From NCBI GenBank assembly GCA_945862145.1, contig CAMAXE010000004.1, forward strand, positions 62,001 to 126,000: a stretch of 64,000 nt of DNA, written 5' to 3'. Position numbers and translations under genes: made by a program. Each line of letters begins with the position of its first letter. Within the stretch, counting starts at the first letter, position 1. This DNA is from Klebsiella pneumoniae (GTDB lineage Bacteria > Pseudomonadota > Gammaproteobacteria > Pseudomonadales > UBA5518). Below, in pieces: positions 57,000 to 64,000 of the stretch. The notes beneath the pieces were generated by a model. The model saw nothing but the letters and a program-made list of their open reading frames with translations. It was not told where the DNA came from and made no database searches.

Positions 57000-58357
57000 T
57001 CCACCACGGCCACCGCGCAGAGCGCACGATCCTCGTGGTACATCACGGTGCAGCCGACGATGCTGACCGGGCCCGCGACCAGTGCGGCCACGGCACGCGC
57101 GGGCGATTCCGCTGCCACCTCGTCGCTCACGTCGGCAAAGCCGAAACCCGAAGGGCCCGGCGCCATGGACCACACACCAAAACCCTGCTTGGTCAGATAG
57201 CCCGAAACCGAGCTGACCAGCCCGGTCTGCGCACCTCCAGCCCGCAACAGTTCGGCCATGCGCGCGGTGGCCTGCAGGACGTAATTGTTAAGCGGCCCGC
57301 CGGCGAAGGGCATGCCACCGGTCACGGTGAGATCGCGCCCATCCGCCACACCAAGTTCGGCCGCGTAGCTCTCCACGGCGATCGGGAAACAGGAGTAGAG
57401 CTCGAGCAGATCCACATCCTCGATGTTCAGGCCAGACAGCGCGAGCGCCCGGCGCCCGGCAATGCGCGCTCCGGGGCAGCGGTGGAGCTCGGCACGCTGC
57501 GACAGCGCCAGCATGTGGTTGGATTCGGTGCTCGCCCGCGGAAACACCCAGCGTTCGCGCGGCACGCCCAGTTCCGCGGCCACACCCGCGGAGCAAAACA
57601 GCAGCGCCGCCGCCTGATCGACATTCCAGGAGGTGTTGTGGAGCTTCGTGTAGGGGAATGCCAGCATGCGGTTCCTAGGTGAGGCGTCGCGGATCTGCGC
57701 CGCCGCCACGCGCTCGCGCTTCCACGCCTGCGGGTTATCTACGGCGATCTCGCTGCAGCGCTCGTAGAGCGCGGCCATGCGGTCGCGGTGTTCCGCCACG
57801 CCCCAGCCCATGGCGTGGCGGAAGGCGCTCTCGATGATCGCGTAGTAGCCGACCGGCATGTAGCCGAGCCCGCTGCCCGTCTCCACCTCGAGCACCAGCT
57901 CGGTCGCGGGTTTCAGGGTCTCGTCGGGGAGTTCTGCGAAGGGTGTCTCCGGTGCCTCCTGTCCGGCGATCTGCGCCTGCAGCTGCCGGAATCGCGCCTC
58001 GCCGCCCACCACCATCGCCACCTCGATTTCCCCTGCGGCGATACGCTGGCAGACATCACCCATCAGGGCCTGCTGCAAGATGCCGAGCTGCGCGTAAACG
58101 GTGCGCGCGCCCGGCGCGCCGAGTTCCCGGGCAAGCATGCGGGCGGGGTCGGCGTAGCCCCAGAGTCCCTGCGGCACAGCAATGCGCTCGAGACGCGCGA
58201 GCAGGTCGGGAGCGCCGCTGTCGGCACCGGCAAGACGTGCGGCTGCGCTCATGAGGGCAACGGCCTCGCGGGCCACGGCGGGGTCCTTTTCCTTCTGCTG
58301 CACCACGCCTATCCCCACCAGGACGGGCGTGCGTGGATCGATGACCGGCATGTTCAT
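56876..58357 (-). CDS. thiolase-like acetyl-CoA acetyltransferase, nucleophile Cys absent
   Basis: The ATG at 58357 gives 493 residues. It opens RTPVLVGIGVVQQKEKDP as in the SCP2/acetyl-CoA acetyltransferase group. The segment where thiolases carry the nucleophilic Cys (C-x-SG) reads QLGILQQALMGDV and has none. The later ESNHMLALS and LLELYSCFPIAVE (Cys near 340) are kept. Similar proteins in mycobacteria and marine bacteria act in side-chain degradation, often with a small DUF35 partner, which is not seen here. The reaction is uncertain. Confidence 0.75.
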   Translation of the reverse strand: MNMPVIDPRTPVLVGIGVVQQKEKDPAVAREAVALMSAAARLAGADSGAPDLLARLERIAVPQGLWGYADPARMLARELGAPGARTVYAQLGILQQALMGDVCQRIAAGEIEVAMVVGGEARFRQLQAQIAGQEAPETPFAELPDETLKPATELVLEVETGSGLGYMPVGYYAIIESAFRHAMGWGVAEHRDRMAALYERCSEIAVDNPQAWKRERVAAAQIRDASPRNRMLAFPYTKLHNTSWNVDQAAALLFCSAGVAAELGVPRERWVFPRASTESNHMLALSQRAELHRCPGARIAGRRALALSGLNIEDVDLLELYSCFPIAVESYAAELGVADGRDLTVTGGMPFAGGPLNNYVLQATARMAELLRAGGAQTGLVSSVSGYLTKQGFGVWSMAPGPSGFGFADVSDEVAAESPARAVAALVAGPVSIVGCTVMYHEDRALCAVAVVDQADGSRSLASSRDPAVMERIETSECCGLAARVQDGVLRLD

Positions 58358-58376
58358 GGTTACTGCACTCGCGGTT

Positions 58377-59561
58377 TCAGGAAGCGCGCGGGCCGGGCTC
58401 GACCCACAGCGCACGCGGCCCGCGCAAGACCGCGCTCACGATCTCCACGGGCTCGCCGGGCACCAGACGCATCTGCGGATAGCGACGCAGCAGCACCTTC
58501 AGCGCGGTCTCGAGTTCGCGTCGCGCGAGGTGCGAACCCAGGCAGAAATGCACGCCGTGGCCAAACGCCATGTTCTTGTTGCCGCGATCAGGATCGAAAC
58601 GACGCGGCTCGGGAAAAACCGCCGGATCGTTATTGCCCGGGGTGATGCCGAAGAGTATCCAGTCCCCGGCACGGATCTGCTGCCCACCGAGCAGGCGGTC
58701 CTTGTCACAGCGGCGCGGCAGCAGCGAGGTGGGCGGCTCGATGCGGAGCCCTTCCTGCACGATCGCCTCGCGATCGGCGTCCGAGTGCAGAGCGCGCTCG
58801 CGCAGCGCCGGATCGGCCAGCACATGCGCAAGCAGGCTGCCCAGGTTCTTGTAAGTGGTATCGGAACCGGCCGGAAACAGCAGCCGGAAAAACGACATGA
58901 TCTCCTCGTCGCTCAGGGCCTGACCCTCGAGCTGCGCGGTTGCCAGCAGCGAGACGAGGTCACCGCCGGGCGCAGCGCGGCGCTCAGCGATGAGCGGGAG
59001 CATGTACGCGTCGAAGCCGGCCTTCGCGCGCATCGCCCCCTCGGGGTCCCAAGGGTAGTCGATCAGCTTGGCCGCCCACTCGAGGCACAGGCGCTCATCG
59101 TGCACCGGGATACCAAGCATCCGCGTGATCACCGAGAACGGAAACGGCCGCGAGAAGGCCTCGACCAGATCGACCCGCGCCATGCCCTCGATGGCCGCGA
59201 GCCAGCGCTCCGCCTCCGGCTCGATGATCGCCTCGATATAGCCGCGCACCTGCTTGGGGAAAAAAGCGTTGGAGACGAGTGCGCGGTTCATGCGGTGCTG
59301 CTCGCCCGACATGGTCTGCATGGTGCGTCCCATCGAGGGTTCGCTGTGAATGCGATAAGCCGCGGCGCTGGGGAAGTGCTCCTCGTCGGAGAAGGCTTCC
59401 TTCAATTCCGCGAAGCGGGTGATAAGCCAGCACGGTGCGCCCATGTACATGATCCTTACCACGGCGGCGCTCTCGCGCAACTCGTCCAGGACATCGTGCA
59501 GGTCGGGCAGATCGGCGCGGGCGAAATCGATGTCGGGTCTGAGCGGTGCAGGAAGTGTCAT
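58377..59561 (-). CDS. cytochrome P450 (soluble bacterial type)
   Basis: The protein has 394 residues. The I-helix is LLFPAGSDTTYKNLG, the ExxR motif is EGLR and the haem loop is FGHGVHFCLGSHLARRE. The size and HFCLGSHLAR loop are typical of soluble class I P450s fed by a ferredoxin; none is encoded nearby. It lies 19 nt before the thiolase-like gene, suggesting a shared pathway for a sterol- or terpenoid-like substrate. Confidence 0.93.
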   Translation of the reverse strand: MTLPAPLRPDIDFARADLPDLHDVLDELRESAAVVRIMYMGAPCWLITRFAELKEAFSDEEHFPSAAAYRIHSEPSMGRTMQTMSGEQHRMNRALVSNAFFPKQVRGYIEAIIEPEAERWLAAIEGMARVDLVEAFSRPFPFSVITRMLGIPVHDERLCLEWAAKLIDYPWDPEGAMRAKAGFDAYMLPLIAERRAAPGGDLVSLLATAQLEGQALSDEEIMSFFRLLFPAGSDTTYKNLGSLLAHVLADPALRERALHSDADREAIVQEGLRIEPPTSLLPRRCDKDRLLGGQQIRAGDWILFGITPGNNDPAVFPEPRRFDPDRGNKNMAFGHGVHFCLGSHLARRELETALKVLLRRYPQMRLVPGEPVEIVSAVLRGPRALWVEPGPRAS

Positions 59562-59629
59562 GGCGGGTTTCCGGTTGTGCGCGAACTGCGCGTTCAGGGA
59601 CGGTGGATTGGCTGGCGTAGCGCGCGGCC

Positions 59630-60598
59630 TCAGAGCCAGCGCGCGCGACGGAAGCCCCAGAGCAGCGCTGCCGCGATCACACCCATGCCTCCGAGCAGCA
59701 GGTAGTAGCCGTCCTCGGCATGCAATTCGGGCATGTTTTCGAAATTCATGCCGTAAATGCCGGCGAGGAACGTGAGCGGCAGGAAAATGACCGAGGCAAT
59801 CGTGAGCGCCTTCATGATCGAGTTGAGCCGGTGACCCGAGAGCGAGATGTGGCCCTCGAGAAGGTCGCGGGCCAGTTCCTGGAGCAAGGTCGAGAGGCTC
59901 GCCATGCGCTCCATGTGCTCGAAGAGATCCTGGAACTCGTGGCTCGCGCGCGCATGCAGCAGCGGCGATTGCGCATGCAACAGTTCGGCGAAACAGGCCT
60001 GCTGGTAACCGAAAGTGCGACGAAGCTTGCGCAGACGGATCACGTAGCGCTGCAGCTCGATCAGCAGCGCATCGCCCGGGCGCTCGGCGATCTCCTCCTC
60101 GAGTGCATCGAGGCGCTGCTCCAAACCCAGTATCACGGGTGCGTAGCGATCGACCACTCGCCGCAGGACTCGGTAGGCGAGATGCGAGGGCCCCGCTCCC
60201 AGCGCCTGCGCGGCGGCAGCGGGATCTGCGAGTATCGCATCGACCGAGGGGGAGGCCAGACGGTGCACGGTGAGAAGGAATCCGCGCCCCACAAAAAGAG
60301 AAATGTGCACCACCGAAAAATTGATGTCAGCGGTCTCGGCGGTAAAGCCTTTCACCAGCAGGAACAGGCAGTTGTCGAACCACTCGATTTTCGGCGGATG
60401 CCGCTCGCGAAGTGCGTCGGAAACAGCCAGCGTGTCGATGCCGAAACGCCCCGTCAAGAGCGCGCGCGCGGACGCGTCGTCGTGGCGGTCGATATCGACC
60501 CATGCCAGCACGCCGGCGGCCGGATCCCAGCGCGACAGGATTGTCTCGTCACCGAACTCGTGGCTGCCGTCGGGGTGGCGCAGGAGGACCCTGATCAT
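59630..60598 (-). CDS. CorA-family metal/zinc transporter
   Basis: The protein has 322 residues, with a soluble N-terminal domain and two C-terminal transmembrane helices (FLPLTFLAGIYGMNFENMPEL and LLLGGMGVIAAALLWGF). GMN after the first helix is the CorA signature. The family moves Mg, Co or Zn; the ZntB-like sequence context leaves the ion open. The start overlaps the acyl-CoA ligase stop by 4 nt. Confidence 0.9.
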   Translation of the reverse strand: MIRVLLRHPDGSHEFGDETILSRWDPAAGVLAWVDIDRHDDASARALLTGRFGIDTLAVSDALRERHPPKIEWFDNCLFLLVKGFTAETADINFSVVHISLFVGRGFLLTVHRLASPSVDAILADPAAAAQALGAGPSHLAYRVLRRVVDRYAPVILGLEQRLDALEEEIAERPGDALLIELQRYVIRLRKLRRTFGYQQACFAELLHAQSPLLHARASHEFQDLFEHMERMASLSTLLQELARDLLEGHISLSGHRLNSIMKALTIASVIFLPLTFLAGIYGMNFENMPELHAEDGYYLLLGGMGVIAAALLWGFRRARWL

Positions 60599-62133
60599 GG
60601 GCTTCGCAGTTGCTCCCGAAGTTGGTACTTGAGCACCTTGCCGGCCGGATTGCGCGGCATTTCGTCGAGAAAATGGAGCTTGAGCGGCAGCTTGTAGCGG
60701 GCGAGCCGCGCCGTCGCGAATTCGCGCAACTCCGGCAACGTGAGCGCAGCGCCGTTCTTCAGGCGCACCACGGCGGTCACGGCTTCACCCCATTTTTCAT
60801 CGGGCAGCCCGATGACCGCCACCTCGGCAATGGCAGGGTGCTCGTAGAGAACGCCTTCGACCTCTGCCGGATACACGTTCTCGCCGCCCGTGATGACCAT
60901 GTCCCTGACGCGGTCGCAGAGGTACAGGAAACCCTCGCTGTCGAAGTAACCGACGTCGCCGGTGTGAAACCAGCCGGCGGCGTCGATCGCCTCGCGCGTG
61001 GCCTCGGGGCGATTCCAGTAGCCATGCATCACGTTCGGTCCCCGCACGCAGACCTCGCCGCGCTCGCCGTGCGGCAGGGCACGATTTTCTGCATCGACAA
61101 CGCGCACCTCGGCATAGAGTGGCGGCTGGCCCGCCGAGCCCGGCTTGCTCTCGATCCAGCGGCTCCCGAGGAACGTGGCGAAGGGCGCGGTCTCGGTGAG
61201 ACCGTAGCCCTGGCAGAGCTTCACGTCGCGGGCCTTGTAGATCTGGATCAGGGCTTCCGGCACCGGCGCGCCTCCGCCGCACAACACCTCGATGCTGGAG
61301 AGGTCGGTGCTCGCGAAATCAGGATGCTGCGCCATGAACAGGAACATCGCCGGCGCACCGAACATCGCCTGTGCGCGGTGCTCCGCGATCGCCGCAAGCA
61401 CTGCGCCGGCATCGAAATTGCGAAGCAGGATGACGTGACCGCCCGTCTGGAGAGTGAGCATGGTGGTGACATTCAGGCCGCCGATGTGGAACAGCGGCGC
61501 GCAACTGAGGCTCACCTCGACGGCGAGGTTCTCCGGGCTGAAACGCGAGTTCACGTTGTTCCAGAACAGGTTGCCGTGCGTGAGCATGGCGCCCTTGGGG
61601 CGACCGGTGGTGCCGGAGGTGTACATGATGAGGGCCGTGCCCTGCTCGCCTACGCTCTCCGGCTCGGCAACGGCTACGGCGTCCGCCACGAAATCTCTCT
61701 CCTCGATCCATCCGGGAGACGGGCTCTCGACAGCCACGAAATTCCGGCAATGCAGCATCGGGCGGATGCCGTCTGCCACGGGGATGCGCAGATCGTCGAC
61801 GAGCAGCGTGTGCACGCCGGCATCGTTCAGGATGAATTCGAGCTCGGGACCGGTCAGGCGGAAATTGATCGGCACGAAGATCGCGCCGATCACCGCCGCG
61901 GCATACATCGTCTCGAGAAAAACCGGGTGGTTGGCACCGAGGAAAGCAACCCGATCGCCGCGGTTGACGCCGGCGCGCCGCAGAGCACCGGCCATGAGGC
62001 GAATGCGCCGCCCGAAGCCGGCATAGTCGAGCGTGGCGCCCTCAAAACTCAGCGCGGGCAGCGCCGGGCTAAGCGCGCAGCGCCTCAAGATCATGGTGCC
62101 GAGGCCGATATCCGGCTGCGTGGTGTAGGGCAT
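60595..62133 (-). CDS. long-chain-type acyl-CoA ligase (AMP-forming)
   Basis: The ATG at 62133 gives 512 residues. The AMP-binding loop is LIMYTSGTTGRPKGAML, the core motif GYGLTETAPF, and the hinge/ligase motif GWFHTGDVGYFD with the catalytic lysine near NPAGKVLKY. It activates a carboxylic acid with ATP and CoA. It is coupled to corA. Confidence 0.92.
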   Translation of the reverse strand: MPYTTQPDIGLGTMILRRCALSPALPALSFEGATLDYAGFGRRIRLMAGALRRAGVNRGDRVAFLGANHPVFLETMYAAAVIGAIFVPINFRLTGPELEFILNDAGVHTLLVDDLRIPVADGIRPMLHCRNFVAVESPSPGWIEERDFVADAVAVAEPESVGEQGTALIMYTSGTTGRPKGAMLTHGNLFWNNVNSRFSPENLAVEVSLSCAPLFHIGGLNVTTMLTLQTGGHVILLRNFDAGAVLAAIAEHRAQAMFGAPAMFLFMAQHPDFASTDLSSIEVLCGGGAPVPEALIQIYKARDVKLCQGYGLTETAPFATFLGSRWIESKPGSAGQPPLYAEVRVVDAENRALPHGERGEVCVRGPNVMHGYWNRPEATREAIDAAGWFHTGDVGYFDSEGFLYLCDRVRDMVITGGENVYPAEVEGVLYEHPAIAEVAVIGLPDEKWGEAVTAVVRLKNGAALTLPELREFATARLARYKLPLKLHFLDEMPRNPAGKVLKYQLREQLRSP

Positions 62134-62288
62134 GTGCAATCTCCCGTCCGGTGTTGGCCGTCGCGTGCCGCGGGGAACCCGATCATAACGCAGCCGCGCC
62201 TTGGCGCCACGGTGAGCGGCATGCGCACCCCGGGACGCGCGGCGGGACACCGGGTCTGGCCGGACGGTTACCAGGGCACTATCCTTCA

Positions 62289-63323
62289 GTGGCGGCTGAC
62301 AACAGCCGCCGGGAGCATGATACGAACGGCACGGGCACCAACGGCGACACAACACACACCCCCCACCACGACGGCTTCCAGTCCCTCGAGGTGACCGTCG
62401 TGCTGGCCGATCTGCGCGGCTACACGGCGGTGGGTACCGCACACGACGACCGCACGCTGATCGAGATTCTTGACTGCTTCCTGGGGACCATGAGCGATGT
62501 GGTGCTCGCACACGGCGGCACCGTGGACAAGTTCTTGGGGGACGCGATCATGGCGGTGTTCGGCGCTCCCGAGCCCTGCCCGGACCATGTGCGCAGGGGA
62601 CTCGCCTGCGCCGCGGCGATGCAGCTCGCGATGGACGGCATCAATACCGCCAATAGCGCCAGGCTGCTGCCCGAACTCCACTGCGGCGTCGGGGTAAACA
62701 CCGGCATGGTGATGGCGGGCTGGGTGGGCTCGGCGCGACACCGCGAATACGCGGTGGTCGGGGATACCGTCAACCTCGCATCCCGCATCGAATCGCTCAG
62801 CCTGCGGGGCCAGGTGCTGATGGGCGAACAGACCCGCATCGCCGCCGGCGCCTTTGCGACCACCGGAGAGCCGGTCGAGGCATTCCTGAAGGGTCAGCCC
62901 CGGACAGTGAAAATATGCGAGCTGAAGGGCATACCCGAACTCGGCCTCGTGGTGAATCGACGCGACTTGCGTCGCAGCCACCGCGTCCGCGTGCGCATGC
63001 CTTTCACCTTCCAGGTACTCGATGGCAAACGTGTGGATCCCACGGTGCGTCAGGGTACGGTGCGCGATATTGGCTATCAGGGCATGCTGGCAGAACTCGA
63101 CGCTCACCTGCCGGATTTCACCGATATCAAGCTCGCGTTGGATCTGGCGCCCCTGGGTCATCGCGCCGCTGATGTGTATGGCAAGGTACTGCATACCAAA
63201 CAACGCGGCTCCCGCAGCCTGAGCGGCATCGAGTTCACGTCAATCAACCCCGAGAGCGATCTCAGCATCCGCCAGTTCGTCCAGATGCTGCTGCAAGGCT
63301 GCCCGGGGGATGGCAGCGACTGA
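62289..63323 (+). CDS. class III nucleotide cyclase fused to a PilZ domain
   Basis: No good ribosome site fixes the start; the GTG at 62289 gives 344 residues with the cyclase domain at about 33-215. All catalytic positions are kept: metal Asp41 and Asp85, base-selecting Lys81 with Asp159 (an adenylate-type pair), and Asn162/Arg166. Residues about 228-340 are a PilZ domain with RRSHRVRVRMPF, but the DxSxxG motif reads DIGYQG, with Gly for Ser. It would make cAMP under possible c-di-GMP control. The gene is divergent from the acyl-CoA ligase and convergent with the REC-Hpt gene. Confidence 0.83.
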   Translation: MAADNSRREHDTNGTGTNGDTTHTPHHDGFQSLEVTVVLADLRGYTAVGTAHDDRTLIEILDCFLGTMSDVVLAHGGTVDKFLGDAIMAVFGAPEPCPDHVRRGLACAAAMQLAMDGINTANSARLLPELHCGVGVNTGMVMAGWVGSARHREYAVVGDTVNLASRIESLSLRGQVLMGEQTRIAAGAFATTGEPVEAFLKGQPRTVKICELKGIPELGLVVNRRDLRRSHRVRVRMPFTFQVLDGKRVDPTVRQGTVRDIGYQGMLAELDAHLPDFTDIKLALDLAPLGHRAADVYGKVLHTKQRGSRSLSGIEFTSINPESDLSIRQFVQMLLQGCPGDGSD

Positions 63324-63330
63324 GCGAAAC

Positions 63331-64000
63331 TCAGCCGGCCTCGGGCGGAAATCGCTCGGCGATTTCCTCACACACCGCTTCGAGCTGCCGCTCCAGCGCC
63401 GCAAGGGCGCCGGGGGTTGCGCCGTCCGCGGCAATCGCCTGCTCGAGCTGCAGGCAAGCGGCCCGCAACTCCAGCGCGCCCACCGTGGCGGCAATGCTCT
63501 TCAGGGAATGCGCGACCCTCGCAGCGCCCGGGGCATCGCCCGCGGCCAACAATTCGCGCACGACGCCGACATCACCACGCCGCAGCTCGAGGAAGCGCCG
63601 CAGCATCCGCCGGTAAGCCGCCTCACGACCACTGAAATAAGCGAGCCCGACCTCCGCATCGATGGCGTGGGCTCCCGGCTGGCTTGCCGGTGAATGCTGG
63701 CCGTCCGCGGACCGCGCATCCCGGGCGCAGACCTCCGGAGAAAGGGCATCTCGCGCAGGAAGCCAGCGCGCCAGCGCGGCACGCAGTTCCGCGGGATCGA
63801 CAGGCTTGGGCACATGAGCGTCCATGCCTACGGCAATACAGCGGTGCAGGTCTTGCGCGAAGACGTTGGCGCTCATGGCGAGGATGGGGAGTCCTGCGCG
63901 GTCAGGCAGGGCGCGGATCTGGCGCGTTGCCTCGAGCCCATCCATCACGGGCATCTGGATATCCATGAGCACCAGATCCCAGGGCTCCGCGCGGACACGT
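63331..64000 (-). CDS. REC-Hpt phosphorelay protein, 5' end outside the window
   Basis: The frame is open to base 64000, so the start lies beyond the window. The visible N-terminal part is a response-regulator receiver (EPWDLVLMDIQMPVMDG, with the phospho-acceptor Asp in LMDIQMP, and KPVDPAEL). A linker leads to an Hpt domain with the phospho-His in VAHSLKSIAATVGA. This is the tail of a hybrid sensor kinase or a phosphotransfer protein. The gene ends 7 nt from the convergent cyclase gene. Confidence 0.88.
   Translation of the reverse strand, partial: RVRAEPWDLVLMDIQMPVMDGLEATRQIRALPDRAGLPILAMSANVFAQDLHRCIAVGMDAHVPKPVDPAELRAALARWLPARDALSPEVCARDARSADGQHSPASQPGAHAIDAEVGLAYFSGREAAYRRMLRRFLELRRGDVGVVRELLAAGDAPGAARVAHSLKSIAATVGALELRAACLQLEQAIAADGATPGALAALERQLEAVCEEIAERFPPEAG

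Overview
The window is high-GC, densely packed chromosomal DNA. The block rpoE-rseA-rseB-mucD, lepA-lepB-rnc-era-recO, cysM-relA'-mazG, and the nadB/ygfX/sdhE/ygfZ neighbourhood are arranged as in Gammaproteobacteria, so I place the organism there without naming a genus. No rRNA, tRNA, CRISPR array or insertion sequence was seen. Most junctions are 4-11 nt stop/start overlaps, so most of the window is organised in long operons.

Bases 1-11314 (+) hold a tightly coupled envelope operon, the most unusual part of the window. It encodes three lipoproteins, a membrane-anchored TPR protein, a membrane-anchored PEGA-repeat protein ending in a catalytically dead formylglycine-generating-enzyme fold, a small exported protein, a MotA/TolQ/ExbB-type channel subunit, a soluble protein with degenerate Hsp70/actin-like and FHA-like parts, and two von Willebrand factor A (VWA) proteins. 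Both VWA proteins start with an ExbD/TolR-like transmembrane helix carrying the FLDV aspartate. I infer a proton-driven ExbBD-like motor whose periplasmic output is a VWA metal-binding domain.

Bases 11316-23345 are mainly (-) strand: an M3-like peptidase, YtfJ and a P450 in one operon, then TrpRS, an enoyl-CoA hydratase (+), aminopeptidase M18, a beta-hydroxyacid dehydrogenase, TsaB, an AlgP-like basic protein, ferrochelatase and adenylate kinase. Bases 23346-34952 (-) form one long housekeeping series from rpoE down to mazG. In it relA is reduced to an in-frame fusion of its two ends, lacking the hydrolase, synthetase and TGS domains. Bases 35152-39975 carry nadB, ygfX, sdhE, ygfZ, an HDOD protein and ung.

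Bases 39953-48236 (-) carry an apparently complete coenzyme F420 operon (npdG-cofE-cofD-cofC-fbiC) followed by an F420-type luciferase-like oxidoreductase, a SnoaL-like protein and a sulfotransferase. Bases 48370-62133 are rich in lipid or isoprenoid-type catabolic genes: two SDRs, two adjacent acyl-CoA dehydrogenases, a thiolase-like protein, a second P450, an acyl-CoA ligase and a rubredoxin. Two polyhydroxyalkanoate-related genes here look damaged or in flux: a frameshifted phasin remnant and a PHA-region protein with an in-frame hexanucleotide repeat and no proper stop. F420, P450s, paired acyl-CoA dehydrogenases and SCP2-like thiolases together recall actinobacterial steroid/terpenoid degraders. 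The right end has a class III nucleotide cyclase fused to a PilZ domain and a REC-Hpt phosphorelay protein cut by the window edge.
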